A stretch of 64,000 nt of DNA from Glossina fuscipes (lineage: Eukaryota; Arthropoda; Insecta; Diptera; Glossinidae), in contig NW_023998416.1 in NCBI RefSeq assembly GCF_014805625.2, forward strand, positions 11,002,976-11,066,975, written 5' to 3'. How positions within the stretch are numbered: position 1 is the first letter of the stretch; the number at the start of each line of letters is the position of its first letter. Positions 36,397 through 51,324 of this stretch are shown in pieces. The notes below the pieces were generated by a model. That model saw only the letters and a program-made list of their open reading frames with translations. It was not told the DNA's origin and did not search any database. The translations under genes and the position numbers were made by a program.

Positions 36397-36688
36397 TAAG
36401 ATTCTCAAGACCCATTTCGGAATATTGATTACTAAATGTGTAAAATATACAGGGTAGATGTAATTCGAACGTCGGTTTAGTACGTAGAAATAAAAACATT
36501 ATCAAAGACGACATGAAGAAGATAAATAAGAAAACCTCTGACAGTTATTCGAAGCAAAAAGACATTAATGAACGATTTTACATGTAATCGTGTACGCGTT
36601 TGTCAATATTGTTAACGTACTGGTTGTTGTGCATTGTGAACACGAGCACAGTAACCTAAGATGAATTGCTTTCATTTTTCTCTTGCAG

Positions 36689-36783
36689 CTACAACGAATA
36701 ACTAACTTAGTCTTTGGGTGGCAGAATGTTAACTTGAAGACACTGTTTTATTTTCGAATTCTGCGCGTGCTTTGTATGTGCGA
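36689..36783 (+). other. Candidate exon (unassigned)
   Basis: Acceptor TTTTTCTCTTGCAG and donor GCGA|GTAAGTTG are both near consensus and bound 95 bp. One frame is open (NLVFGWQNVNLKTLFYF), but its phase does not match the candidate exon at 35,091-35,232, so the two may be non-coding exons or chance. Confidence 0.2.
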
Positions 36784-39700
36784 GTAAGTTGTTTGGTGGG
36801 TTGATTGGAACATTCGTATATCCTTGTGCACAAACCCGCCATCAATTTCAATTACAGTTTTTGACTTAAAGTTGATGCTCTTACCGTCTTTCTTGATTTT
36901 GCCTACGTTCGTTAGTTAATTCTTTCATTCGTACGTTCGTTTATTTCCTGGCTGTTGACAAGAGAAATTGAAAAATATACGTGCAGTGGTTAAAATGAAA
37001 ATGTTTGTATTAAATTAGCACCGAGGATAGTGGGTATAAGGATTTTGCAACGCAAATTATTTTCTTTATCTTACTTACACTCCTCTATAACATTATGTAT
37101 GTATGTTTGCTTTTTCTCAATTAAGTAGATTTCGTCGTCGTAATAGAAAATCATCGCATTCCTAATAAACGAAGATGAAAAGGACGTAAACATCACGTAA
37201 GTCAGCTAAATTATTTCCTTTTCATTCCTTAAAGAAAACCTAAATCATATTTGTGCCTAAGCAAAAGTCAAAATGTAAACAGATTCGTTTAAATTTCAAA
37301 TATTATTTAGTAAAAAATTAAAAGAAAAAAGGATTTTTTACCTAACAATAAAATGAATTTTATTGCTTTGTACTTAAACGACACTTTCATTAACGGTTCA
37401 CAAAGTAAATATCAATCAAACAATTCTTTCAATCCTCTTTAATGCATTCTCAAAACGGTAAATAACGTTTACTGAAACGAAGAAAAACAAAACAAAAACC
37501 ACTAATTGATTCTGATTGTATTACGGTCTTTAATAGCGGGACTTGCAAGCAGGCGCATGTGACCGTAATACAAACTATGCATTTAATTCTTTCATTTTGC
37601 AGAGATACCCTTTAATTGAGAAATGAACCCCTATACTTATGCATCACTCATACGTCACGTTTGCCTTCACACACTAATGCTTCACTGTTTGCGCAAAAAA
37701 AAAGAAAAAAAAAAAAATGCAATCAATTTAGTTTAAATAACAAATATTTTCCGAAGCACATGACCTTTCCGCCCTTGCTTTCTGAGTAAAGAGAAAATTT
37801 ATACAAGTCCATTAACAGAGAAAATTAACTCTTTTGCATTTCCAACATATTTTATTAGAATATTTTAATTTAGGAGAACATAGAGAAACTCACCGTTTCT
37901 TTTGATTAACCGATTAATTGCGAAATGTGTTCACTCAATGACACTTTGTTATGAAATACTTAATAGTAAGTTAAATATTTTATTATATCTTAATCTTAAT
38001 GTAAATGGAAAAGTTTTGCGGTAAATTACCAAAGTGAGAAATCCACAAAGCCTAGGAATTCCCTTTTGTCAAAATTTATTTTAAACTTTTTTGTAAAATC
38101 TTTGCAAGGACATCAATACATCCGACGAGGCGAAGATATGAACTAGGTGTGTGAAACTCTGGTAAATAAATATTGTGGAAAATGCAAATACCTCATCTTA
38201 ATCAGAGCTCAAATTATTTTTGCTCCGATAAGACGCCTTAACAGAAGATCTTACCAATATTGGACTGAAGCTTGGGTTTTCTAAAAAAAGAAGAAAAGAA
38301 ATATTATTTTGATATTTATTATAGCAGGCGAATTCCCGCAAGAAGAACTCTCCATTCATAACATACGGTATTAGTCATATCTGAAGCATCTGCTACTTTG
38401 ATTTCCCCGACTGCTTACCTATTGTTTGATGGGCTTATCTCTGTTGCTTACATAACTGCATTCATTACATATTACAATTATTATTGAAAAAACCTTACTT
38501 CATTTAATAATTTTTGTACCCATCAGAAGGCTGATGATAACTTGTGCTCAGCACAAGAATATTTGTCGGAGGCTCCGCTAGTAAAGACTTTCTAATGTTA
38601 CTTTGCTTTAGCCAGGCTCGTTGCGACAACTAATGCCCACTGGCTGGTGTTTTTATTCATTCCACTTGTATCCCGCCTGGCGCATACAAACCAATTGTTT
38701 ACTTGCCCGCGATTTCTCCGCCTGGTGTTGGTGGTTTTTTGCCAGTCCGTGTGATTCTAGCCAATTTAGTGCATGCTTGCTTAGTATTTGTCTATCTAGT
38801 GTTTGCTTATCTGATATCTATTCCTCCGGTGACTATGGATCAAAAGCTCTTTTATTTGTCTAGACATGATATATCCACAAGTACTTATTATTTTCCCCTT
38901 ACGGATATCTCATTTCGTTCTTCATGAAGGACGTTGAAGAGGTTAAATTTACACAAACAAGCGCAAAGAGCTCTTCGTTAATTTGCAAAAAAAAAAAAAA
39001 GAAGAAAGTACTCAGCTGAAAATCAACATTTTTTTAAAAGTGAAAGGTTCTCACCATTAAAGTCTATTGGAGCAGAAAGGCAAAGTAGGATTCTGAATGA
39101 AAGAAGAAAGAGAATATTTTAACGCCATTAGCGTAGTTTAACGTATTGGTTGTCCTAACCGGAAACGTGAGATAATTAATGTGCAAGTTAAATAGAGTCG
39201 ATCCTAAGTCAATGCCTTGAAGCATTCCTGAATCTTAAAAAGCTTAAAATTGATCACGTATGGTTGGAGAGTCAGTAAACTATATATGAGGGACAGCCGA
39301 AACTTCAAAATATATTTATAAAAACAATGTAAGTTAAATTTGCACAAAAGCTTTATTAAAAATGGTTCAGATAATTGCGAGCGTTTGAAAAATTTCTTAA
39401 ACGCATGACAAAAAAAAAAAACGAAAAGAAAACAGAAAAGATATTCGCTTGCATGAAACTAACCCTGTCTCAATGGTGGATATAATGAAAATATCTTCTT
39501 TCATTTTGTAATTGTAGTGCAACGTTAGTCGATATATAAGAGGAAAAGAAATATTTTTTCATTCATCATTTCATTATGTTCGCTCTGTGTTTTTTGCACA
39601 AGACAAATCGAACGCACTTAATTGATTAAATAAATTCCTTAACACAATCTATTCGACATTTTCGTTGCTGCTGCATATATCCCTTTGGCATCATCATGCC

Positions 39701-40449
39701 AGTCATCCTTTACAAAGTAACATCAATATATATAAATAAATTTTAAAGTTTTTCTTCTTCTTCAAAAATTTGCATGTTTTAGTTGAAAATTGTTGCCTTT
39801 CCCCTATGCAAATGAAAAATGGAAACCTTTACTTATAATGAAAGTTTATGAGGATATTTAGTGATTACATTTTATGAAAATATTAATACACAATTACATC
39901 GCGAGCTATACTAAAAGTTACAAAATACTTTTTAGCTTCCGTTTTAGTTTGAATAGTTTTTAGCGTAATATATATATAAATATATATGTATTTCAGTCTC
40001 CTTTTTGTTTTGATTATCCCTCGAAAAGTATTTTATCATTAAATTTGTAATGCATTTGCTTGACAACGAGTAAATGCCTTAAAAAATATAATCGCATTTT
40101 CTCATATTACGCACGCAAAGGAAACGTTAAAAGTGAAATAAAAGATCCGTGACATACAGAGAAAAACTTGCTTTTTTTCATTTTAATTAAGGCTGAGAAA
40201 TGGAAAAAAGCTTTGTAAGTTGAAAGAATAAAAGTAATTTAATTGAAGCGGAGCTTACATAAACTATACGGAAATAATGATACTTTTAAGCAGATTATTA
40301 TTGCTGTTGACATATATATGAAATATCAGACCTTAGAGGTTGAGCATCCTTTTGTTACCAGGACGAAATGTAAATAGAAACATTTAACGATAAGAAGCAG
40401 CAAATAATTCGAGCATCTACTAGAGCTTAAAATATAATTTTTGATGCAC
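36784..40449. other. AT-rich spacer, nothing recognised
   Basis: It contains poly(A) runs and AT tracts. Overlapping frames at 38,621-38,927 are less AT-rich than their surroundings but have no recognised domain and conflict with one another, so they are not called. Confidence 0.4.
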
Positions 40450-40836
40450 TAGTACGCCGTAGTACTGCCGTAATCACGCCGCGGTCACGCCCATTTTGTG
40501 CAAATCATACAGCATAGCCAAGAGAATATACATCCAAATTTTTGTAGGTGTTCTCAGCTTACGTGGTATTTCACGTGCGTTCTTTGACCGATTTGGCCCA
40601 TATTTCATATCAGAATGCGGGCAAGAACTTTGAATGTTTCTGTCAAATTTGAAACCAATAGTTTTATCTTGGCGGCACGGAGTATATTTAGGACAGATGG
40701 ACACATGGACATGCCTAAATTGATTCAGAGTTTTATTCTGATCGAAATCATATATACTTTATGAAACTTCCCTCTGGATGTTGCAAGCGTTTCAACAAAA
40801 TGAATGTAGCTTGCATCCTTCGGTGATGGGTATAAT
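40450..40836 (-). repeat. Dispersed repeat, family B copy
   Basis: Read on the minus strand it starts TTATACCCATCACCGAAGGA. Then come a CAACATCCAGAGGGAAGTTT block, TATATATGATTTCGATCAG, a TTTAGGCATGTCCATGTGTC block, and a downstream ACGTGAAATACCACGTAAGC block. These match the other copies in order. Confidence 0.7.
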
Positions 40837-43800
40837 TATGGCTTTCGAGCAAACCAACCACAAAAAAATTACATAAGCAAGGAATTAATCGGAAGCAAAA
40901 TGTTTTTAACGACCTTAATCAGTAATATCGTCAGATTTGTTCACTTTAATCTTCAGAGTCATTTATATCGTGTTTCGTGTTTCGTTTGTAAATTCTATAA
41001 AGGGCTGGACAAGCGATTCCGCCCATTCCTTGTTTTTGTAAAGGAAATTTTTTTTTTATAATTTTTTTATAACTTTTTTGTAGTCATAAATCACGTTATA
41101 ATGTTTCTATAGCGGCTTAAAGTGTTAGGTCTTCAAAAAAGGATACTGAGTAGAATTAGTAACGCAATTAGGGCACAAAGGTAGAGCATGTCATTGACAG
41201 TTGAAAAAATTGTAATTATAAAAAATTTCCTGTCAAATTATATAATAGTTAGGGCAGTTTAGTTGATCTACTAAGCCATTTCCATACCACTCAAACGGAA
41301 TGATCCTCTCTATCTACATATATAGAGCAGTGTTCTTCTGCATAATAATGAAAGCCCTGATGTACGGTGGTTAAGAGATTCATTTCTCATTCAGCTTACT
41401 TGAAACATGGTTTGACTTTAATTGGAAAATCTCGCATTGTTATGAAACGAAAATTCTATTCTTATTGATCTCTGTCTTCACTCGTTTCAGTTATTCAACC
41501 TGGTTATAATGACTACCGTCCAGTGCAAAAACGTATTCAATTTTAATATCTAAAGTGATTAAAATACAAGGATATATAAGCAAATCATTGAGTCATTTGC
41601 TCTCGCACTCTACCGATAGCTCAGGGATGTCGGTGTTTTCGAAAAAATAGTTGCTTACGTTAAATTGCACCGTTTAAAAGTTTCATAAAGAGTATTGAGA
41701 AATGAAACTTTCAAGCTCCTTTTATATCAACGGTAATATTTTACCCCTACTTTGCCGAGTTTTATGTAAGACAATTAAAAGTACAGCGTTACTTAAATTG
41801 AAATTCTTATCATGCATTAATCGTAAATGCAAATGTCGCTTGGATTCATTTTCAAGGAAAACTGCTGGTTCTTTGTATGATAGCTTTTTTAACGCCTAAC
41901 GAATATTCAAATTGAAAAATATTTGCTTTATGGATATATATATGTAAGAGGGGCTTGCATACAGCACTATAAACTTGATATGCTTTTAGATAAAAAGCAC
42001 ACATTAGTAGCTAACGTTGCTTAAAAAAAGTATAAAAAAAATAAAAAAAATAAAAATGAGAAACACAAATCATTTAAGCAGGTATTGTTGTTCATGCTCA
42101 CTTGTTTTAAGCTTTTTCGTATAAATGTTAATTTCTTGTTTACTCGTCATAAACTCGACAACTAAAACACCATATAACAATAATGGAAGAAGTGCTTCTC
42201 TACCACACATACGCTAAAATGTTTGCATATACAGTATTATCTTTTGTTTTAAAGTATGTACTCATCATAATGAAAGCTTCTTCCTTTTGTACAGAAACGT
42301 TATTTAAACTGAAAACGGAAGTGGGGTAAATAGGACAATAAAACGTTTTATATGCATTCCAGCTTTGCGGTATATTTGCACTCATTCATAACAAAACATG
42401 CTATTTTGCTAAATTGGCATTTTCTTCGCAACAAAACGTATTCGCATTCATTCACTGCTTAACTCGGTGATATACGTAAAGCCAGAGCAAAGTAAAATAA
42501 TAAAAAGCAAAAAAAGAAAAGCAAACAGAATTTCTTTTAATACTAACCTAGTTTGCATTACTCTTTAAAAAACATACAAGTTTGCGATTTTATATATAAA
42601 AAAAAAAAGTTTCAAACTGTCAACGGTTTGTTACTTATTACTATTTTCCTTTACATATAATTTTGATACAGAATTTATCCCGAAAACTTTTAAATTTACT
42701 TACGACTTTTTTCGGCATCGCAACGAAATCCTCTCGAATCCAAAAGCAAATTGCAATCCAACGCGTGAGTAAAAGAGACGTAAAGCAAACAAGAAATTTA
42801 ATTTATTTCGCATAAACTTTTATTAGTACCTAGAGTGCTATCAAATTATATGCTTTAACATGTCGAAATTAAAGAGTATTGCAAAAACAGGAAGACTGAG
42901 ATAAATATATTCATCTCTTACAACGAATCTTATATACCCATCATAGCAGTGCCAAATATATTTTTTCTTTACTAAATTGAATAAGTTAGAGACCTAGAGA
43001 TATAATAATTATACATAAGATATATTAAATGTCCAACTACATTTTCAGATTTCGCTAGGTTGGTGTCGCTAATGACATTTATAGAGGAGTAGTATAGGTC
43101 TGACGTTGTGGCTTTTTTATAGGTTGAAAATCTGTTAAAAATAATCATTCATAACATCACCAGGTAAATGTCGGCTCTTGTACCAAATAAATCGCATTTG
43201 CAGAAAGCTTGACTTTTGTCACTTAATTCGTTGTGACTAATGAACAATGGATGCGTTACGGCCGAGCAACTGTGGCGCTAATTAGTCAGCTAATTAGGAG
43301 AAGTCAATTATGGATTATTATGAGCTTTTTCAAATAAAGGAAACAATCATTACGGAACGCCACCAACAACAACTGAAGTTGAAAAAGCAGAATAATATAC
43401 CAAAACTCATGATATCGTGATTTAGTAGCATGTTGACAAACGCTTCCGTATGGAAAAACCTGCCTTTGTCATCAGTAGACATTACTTCTTCTAATCGACA
43501 CAGATTATAATCGATAACATACTATCTGCTCGAGGAAGGCTTCGATTCTTATAACGATACCAAAGATATGGGTTCATACTTCTCCTCAAAGAGCGGAAAA
43601 GTAATCTATGAGCGGTGCACAATTCCTTAAATAATCCTTAAATATATTTTTTAAGTGCCTCTTGAGATTTGATCACAAAAAGTTAGGGTTAGGGATTACA
43701 TAATTAGCATTGTAACGAACAGTTATAAGAAATTTTCTTTTTAAGCAACTAATTCCTTGGTAAGAACTGAACACATATAGTATTATAATAATCCATGAAA

Positions 43801-45449
43801 GCGTAGCTTCATTCCACATCCCTTCTTTCACTCATCGTTTAGTTGTTATGTGATGCTTGCTGTCGCAGATGCAGATATTGAATGGAAAACCGACTTATAA
43901 CCCAGCTATTTTTTGTAATCATCGGAGCTTAGATTGATTTACCAACAAGTAAGAACTTTATAGTGGGGTACGGTCCATTATTAAATGCCCAAAATATTAG
44001 ATCAGTTCATGCCACTCTCAATTAACATACAATACATTATTTCCATGTCACATATCCTACAGTAGTTCGTATCTTAAACAGTATTATAAAAGTGATTCTA
44101 TAAAACATTAACTTATAAAATGTAACGGATATCACTCCGATGTATGCCAAATTGAAGTTGTAAAGTGTCCACATTGAATCTTTAAGGGCTTTTTGCAATG
44201 GCCTTAGTCTAACCTAAATTGATTCTTTTATCGATATCGATGGGCCTACTTCCACTGAGAGTATTTACTTATGCTACAAATAAACGATCATCTGATTGTA
44301 ACGGCCAAGTATGACCCGTTGCCGCATGAACTTCTCACTCACATATACAATTGTATGTCATACAAAGCTGCCAAAGAGTGCGGTCTTAGATCGAATAAAG
44401 TAGATTTTTAAGCAGCGTCGCACATTGCCGCTCGATATTCATGTTGTAAATGTGTGACTTTAAGCCTAGTTCCTGGCAATAATCTTGACTTTACAATAAT
44501 ATCGAAAAGGTTCACGTGGTGCGCCTTGTCAATATCTTATTAAATATTATTTTCATTCCAGAATACCGTAGCAGCCATAATACCTTCGAATATTAGTTTG
44601 CCTTGATCAAGTCGAGTCGACTTTCGAAAGGCGAACTTCCATACTGCCATGTCTCTGTAAATACGACTTAATTTTCATTTCTATTCCGTTTTTTTTTTTT
44701 TTTTGATTCCGAACAATATGGTAGAAGTGACATATCCTTACGTAACGAAGAATTCATTTTGTATTTGTTGGCTTAGATGCTTCTTCTATGCAGCGAAATA
44801 TACTATAAAGTTTGTTCACAGATGCGAATAAAAATGCTTATCTCAGGTATCTAATAGCTATATACCGAGAATGTGTTTATATAAAATTCCCTTACTCGGT
44901 TTGTATTACAAAAGGTGTTGTTATTAAAGTAACGTAATATGAAAGAAGGTTAATATAATTTTTCAAATTTAAAACAAAAGAAACATAAAGCCTATCACAT
45001 TGCAAGCGAACGATATGCGCAAAAGCAGCTGGTATCGATTGTACTGGAAACTTAAGAAACCGATTAGATAATTAAACTCAGCAAAGATTTACATCGTTTC
45101 GCCGAAATCAAGTCTCTTTTTAAATATTCATAACCACTTCAACTAAGGCGATAGATAAGTCTTTGCAGATTCATGAGGAATGTCATCAAAATAAACAGCA
45201 TGTAATTACTTTTACTCTACCCGCTATGGACACTGCAATGGCCAGGACGAGCAGGGTGCTAATGCGGTCTCCCGAGAAAGTCGCAAAAGATTTTCGATCG
45301 CAATAGCATATGTGTGTATGATTTAATAAATTTCCTTTAAAAAAATAATAAAAAGTACGTGTTTGAATTTTGGTGAAAGAAACGGACTTGATCTTTACTC
45401 ACTTTACTCTTATGTGTATTCGTTCAAATTTTTACAAGTCTAGTTGCTT
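40837..45449. other. Spacer, nothing recognised
   Basis: No gene or complete element seen. Short AT-rich frames only. Confidence 0.35.
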
Positions 45450-45640
45450 TAGTTCTAAAAAATATGTTTCTCCTTTTGGAAAACAGAGTTGCTTTAAGTT
45501 TACGTGGTATTGTAGACGCGGCCATGGCCAATTTGGCCCATTTTCAATACTAATATGCGTACTAGAACTTCTAATGATTCTGTCCCACTTGAAAACCCTA
45601 GCAGAGCTAGGGGGATATTTATAGCGGATAAACTAATAAC
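45450..45640 (-). repeat. Family B fragment
   Basis: It carries the TTTACGTGGTAT, CCAATTTGGCCCATTTT and GATTCTGTCCCACTTGAAAA blocks that occur in the same order in the minus-strand copy at 40,550-40,660. Both ends are missing. Confidence 0.55.
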
Positions 45641-48600
45641 GTTTTGAAATGTTGCTCAAAATTTTGCAAAGTAAAATTATTTCAGTTACAAATCTTTTGA
45701 GTTTCGAAAATTATCAAAAAAATCCTATAGGTAAAGTTATATAATTCATATTTCAAATGAAAAGGGATGACAATTAAAGGCGCTAAGGATGCGCTCAACT
45801 CAAGAAACTTGATTTCAAAAAAGCAATGCAATTAAAATTCCAAGCAGTAATGATTTATTTATTCATGTATTTAATTCAAGCATATTCAGCTGCAATTACA
45901 ATCTCAGCTGAATTATAAAATTATTAATTTAACACTTATACTTATGAAAAGAGTTTAAATTAGATACATCTAAACTAACAAAATGAAAGTCTTATGTGAG
46001 TTAGGATTCAAAAGGAAAAACCGAATAATAAGTAGTGTATACTCAAGTTGATATATTAGCTAACTAACTAACAGGTTCCATAGTTTGTTTGGACAGTTTG
46101 CTTAATTTTTAATTTATGAATTAATGGCGAACCCTAACGACGGGTTAGGCGGGAACATCACTCGAAAATTGGATTAGATTTTCTGAGCGACACTGAACAT
46201 CCATTCAACTCTTTGGATATCATTTTTGAATGAAAGGATCACTTAACCATCAAAGATATATTTATGACGTACATTTACTTCAGATTCATATTAAAATACG
46301 TAAACGAAATGCATTTTAGTTTAATCCATATTCACGACTAACTTTAAAGTACAAACACATACCCACAGTCTGACGAGGCACATGAACACAAAAATCTTTT
46401 TTCAGCTGAAAGCGACTTTCGAATATGTTTTTTCTATTGATTTCACTTTAAATGAGTTTGTTAAAGCATCACATCATTAGTCTATTCTGTGAAAATGCGA
46501 AAAGCTTAGGACTTTTCTTAAATAGGATTGATTCGACTAAATAAAGAAAAGTATTGCTCTACAATTTTGTCATCTTTAATTTATTGATTAATAAGCAAAT
46601 GTTTGGACATTGCTGACGGTAATAATTCTTGAAATACCGAAAATGTAGTTACAAGTCATGACAAACTTAACATATTCATTTAAATGATGATTGCAAAAAA
46701 AAAAAAAAAAAGCAAAGGCGTGGGTGCATTTTCATTCTATATACACTCAGCTCCTTTTTTACGCAGTAAATAAGAAATCGTTCATATGGTAAATTTGAGA
46801 GTACGTTCCACAAATTTAAAATCTCATGTACGATGGAAAAAACCCTAAATATTTCTGGAAGAAACCGCACAAAAAAAATTCATAATGAAATTGATACTAC
46901 ATAGTTATAAAACAAAAACAATTCAGTTTTATTACAACAAAAATTGAAATTAGGATTAAAAAGCAATTTCGCAACTATTCATTGTTACCTGATAACATGC
47001 ATGCACGTTTATTGCGAAATGGACCGAAAATCTTAGCATCGGTAGATTTGTCAGAAATGTGTAGCACAACTATCGGATTTGATTCAAATGAAGAGTCATC
47101 ATAAAATTTGGGTATTCCCCGTAACTAATTTATGTGTGGACATAAACCGATCGAATTCTGATCACGGCATTCTCCTAATTGTTACTTTTGTTACTGTATA
47201 CATAACTTTCTGTATGACTTTGTCAAAATTTTTTGCGCCTCGTGCTAGAGAGAATAAAAAATTCGTGTAAAAAAGTATATTTGTCCTTATTGATGAACTG
47301 TGTTATTTTAAAATAGCTTGCAAAACCAGAGTTCAGTGTATTCATATTTACGTATATTATATATATATGCGTATAGCTTGAATGCATGAACATTTAATCG
47401 CACGAATTCATGCAAACTTTTTGTTATTTTATTGAAATTATTAAATATAGCAAGAACAACAGTAATAAGAGCATTCAACAACAGTAGCATTAACAAGTAC
47501 GAAAACAATATATTGCCGTTTGAACGAATCTTAGATACCGAACAGGTAATGCATCCGCAGCGCCTGATAAAAGCCCAAACTCGCAATAAATACTAAGTAA
47601 TTAAGAATAACAAGAAAGAGCACTAAAGATGAGAGCTATATTGGAATCATTTTCGCATATCCATCATTTACTTACAAGAAATTTATAGCCAGGAATTGGA
47701 CTTTGTAAACTATTCTTAGAAGTCATTTGAAAACATTTTTACCTATCTGCCATATGTAGTTTCTATGAATATTTGTTTCATATTTAATATTAGCTGTGGA
47801 TCCGAAATATTTAATTAATTCATATATACAAGTAACATTCAAAATTTCTATAAATTCTAGTTATAGAGAAGCAAACATGCAAGTAAGCGGAAGAAGGAAT
47901 GATTGCTTCTCGTTACGTGTTAGAAAATGATGTAAAAACTTTATTAAACTCTTTTAACGAACGAGAAGTCAGATGGCAAGGTAAACACGAGTCTGCATCG
48001 AATCACATGCTATGATTAGATTACTTATGAGGTTAATCTTGGCGGCTGCCCAAAGGAATCGTCTGATTCAACTTCGAATCTGAAGCTGATCAAGTGTACT
48101 TACAATAAATAAGGTGCCTATGTAAGCCACAGTCGGTTTAAATTCCGATCGAGTGCACTTACAAAAATTAATAGGTACACTATGAAATTGAAGAGGGTAA
48201 ATGACGAGCCATTTTCACTGATTTCACTTAGAACCTTTAACCAAAAATGTATTCACTCGAAGCCTTTGCCGTATTTGAGGGAATAGATAGATGAAAAGAT
48301 GGATACACCACGATTGCCTTATAAATGATAGATTTCTTAATCACTTTAAGGAGACTTCATAACAGATAAAAGAGCAGAGACGCCCACACACACAACCCTA
48401 ACTCAACTTAATGTCGAAATTTTATTAAGAAAACCTTTATATAGCCATATGGGCTTCCTGACGGCCAAATTGGGTGATAAAATGAGTTTACTACGAAATC
48501 TTAGTAGTAAATATTAAAAACAGAAATATGACAGAATATGATGCTTTCACATTTATATATAGTACCTACACATAGACATTGTTGTGGCTATTATCCTTTA

Positions 48601-49149
48601 TTATCGATAATTGAATTTCGATATGCAATAAATGCCACTGCATAATAAAAGAAAATTTGTACGAATACAACATAAGGCAGCATTTATGGAACGTACATTT
48701 ATGTATTGACGTACATTTGCTTATACCTTATACTTTATCAAACATGATATTAATCATGAAAACAATGCTAAAGCTTCGCTAGCAACTTCCATGGAAACGA
48801 TAATTGTGCATATATTGCATTTCCCTGGATATATAAATGATGCAATAATATCTGTAACAACTTAAAGAGGAGTTGTGTAGCAGTTTAATATTACGATTAC
48901 TTTTTAGAAGTTGAAGTACTTATTTTGTTTTCCTTTCGAAAATTCTGACGGCACAAAGAGTCGAAACAATTTTGTTTTGTAATAACAGTTAGCAAAAGTG
49001 TATGGCTTTTGATTTAATAGAAAATGTAATGAAATCATCATTTATATTAAATTTTATTACTTATTACGATTTTTTTTTTTTTGAAAAAAATAACGAAAAC
49101 AAAGAACTTTATAAGGCAGTTTCATGCTTATAAGGCATAGATAGCTAAG
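45641..49149. other. AT-rich spacer, nothing recognised
   Basis: No supported gene. Only AT-rich sequence and short frames without motifs. Confidence 0.35.
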
Positions 49150-49775
49150 GCACTTTTGCTAAGTGAAAAAAAATATTCATTTTGTCAAAACGTTTGCAAT
49201 GCAAAGCATGAAATAGCATCCAATTTTTGGATAGATTTAAGCATATCCATCCGTCCGTCTGTCCGTCTTTGTGATCTCTGTTGTAAGCGTTCTCCTAGCT
49301 TGAACGGTACCGGTTTTCAAATTTAACGAAAACATTGAAAGCCCTTGCCCTCAGTTTGATATTGGAAATGGGTTAAATCGGTCAAAGGACACGCTCGCAG
49401 TATTACATAAAATGGGGACACCTATATAGTTTTCGAAAGGAATAAAAAACTGTTTTTTTCGATCTTTCGAAGCATGTTCTATGCACGATTTTATACTCCC
49501 TGTAGAAAAATGGAAAAAAATTGACCAAGTCTACCCAATATAAAAGTGTATCAAAATCTTATAGTTTTTTCAATAGGTTTACAAAGCGCAAAAACACGCT
49601 TCAAACAACCGATAAATTATACAAATGCTTGGCCAATTTTATATTTGGAATGCACTGAAACATGTCCCTTTGTTCGTCTGTCCATCTGTCCATCTCTGCA
49701 TGTACACTACAAATTCGGTTTAAACCTTTCCAAGAACATACATGCAACGACCACACGCCTATGCGACAAACTTTA
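49150..49775 (+). repeat. Dispersed repeat, long family B copy
   Basis: Two GTCCGTCTGTCCG-type blocks are present, near 49,250 and 49,675. Between them are AAATCGGTCAAAGGACACGC, TAGAAAAATGG, CAATATAAAAGTGTATCAAA, CAATAGGTTTACAAAGCGC and ATGCTTGGCCAATTT. The copy at 61.1-61.76 kb has the same blocks in the same order, including the same internal junction. Confidence 0.7.
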
Positions 49776-51324
49776 CAAACAAAATTACTAATTAATTACT
49801 AATTAATATTTTTGATTTCAAGCCAGATAGGTCACTTAGGAGATGACAAAGCATACTTAGCGGACATATCGTCGGCTTCCGCAACTTTCATTATGAACGA
49901 CATGAAGTCAGAATAGTTTGAGAGCTTATTAGGAAAAAAATTAAAGAAAAAACTGATGAAAAAAATCGATAGTATTATCATCCACGCTACTCGCAGTTTA
50001 ACCATAACCTTGTTCTACCTGTATATTCAATCAACGTCAAGAAAATCAAGATCGAAACATTTGGAAAAACCCAACTTGTTTATACCATTGCAACGCATCA
50101 ATGGATCCTCAACCTGTGGACATCTTGAAAATATCTTAAGAACTACTCAAAAAAAAAAAAAAAAAGAGAAAGAGCAGATAGTCTTAGTTGCTAGTGCTCT
50201 TCCTGCTTTCCTAGAATTCATTCTTTTGATCCACTATTTTAAAGTGTCATCTTTACTTTTCGCTGCGTTGAAATTTAAAGGAAAAGAAACTGGCTTTAGT
50301 GTATCCTTTTCTTGATTTTGTGATTGTTTTGGAAATTTTCCTTAAAGTGCTTGACTTTTTTATTAGAAAATCAAATCGAACTTGGTTTTGGGATTGATAT
50401 ATTTTGGGAATTCATTATCTGTATCTACTGTGGCTCTAATTACTAACAACTTTAGTGGCAAAGCATTTAATAAAATCATAGTAAGCAGATCTTCATGCGT
50501 TTTCATTGACATTGGCATAGTCTTTATCACTCTTATCAGCTTGGGTTAAACTGCATAGCGGTTACGATATTAGCTCTTGCATCCATGCCACTGCCTGTGT
50601 ATTTTACATCTTTTTTATGTACCTTTTTTCTTTTAGGTTTCGTAACTACACATATGTAAATTATTTGGGATTTTATTTTCTTATCCAAGGTCATTTTCTA
50701 ATACTCATTCTTAGGGAGAACGTCTTCGATTTTTTTTTTCCACTTTCTATAATTTCCATTCATTCCTCATGTATGCGAGCGTTTTTTCCTTACAATTTGG
50801 CATAGTTTTAGCTGCATTCAGCCTGTCTGTCTATCTGGCTTCGTTGTATTCGAAATTGTGATTATAGATTTTTACAAAGAAACTGCCCGATCTAAGGACA
50901 TGATCATAAAAGAAATTTTACCCTAAAAAACTTTGAATTTGTCAAGCTTTGTCGTTAGTCACTTAATACGACCCAGCAGATGCCGGCCTAAAACTAAGCG
51001 AAATTACGTAAACACCATAAAGCTTATTATTTGAATAGAATGGTATTTTATTTACACACTTATACATACGCAAGCCCAATAATAGAAAAAAATACTTCAC
51101 ACAAATTTTTCTGGAAATTTTTTTGAGAAAAAAGTTTTCTCGCATATATTTCTTAACACGAAATACCTAACATTGGGATCTCAAAAATTTGCTTTTATGT
51201 ATATAACAACGCGGTCTCATGTCTTAGAGTTACACCTTAATTGAATTATTAATGAAAACTAACCTAGTCCGTAAAACCGAACGAAAAGAAAACAAGTTAG
51301 AAAATCATATTCGGTCATGAACGA
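49776..51324. other. Spacer, nothing recognised
   Basis: A 119-codon frame at 49,956-50,315 contains a poly-lysine run and no domain; not called. Confidence 0.4.

Noticed and set aside
36269..36514. Frames coding SLSLSL and RERERE on the two strands
   Set aside because: They translate the pure CT array at 36,329-36,393.
45370..45624. 84-codon frame
   Set aside because: Most of it covers a reversed family B fragment.
49546..49791. 81-codon frame resembling a small protein
   Set aside because: It lies across the second half of a family B repeat copy; the same frame fragments recur at other copies.
49956..50315. 119-codon frame
   Set aside because: It contains a poly-lysine run from a poly(A) tract, has no recognisable domain, and its length is within chance expectation.
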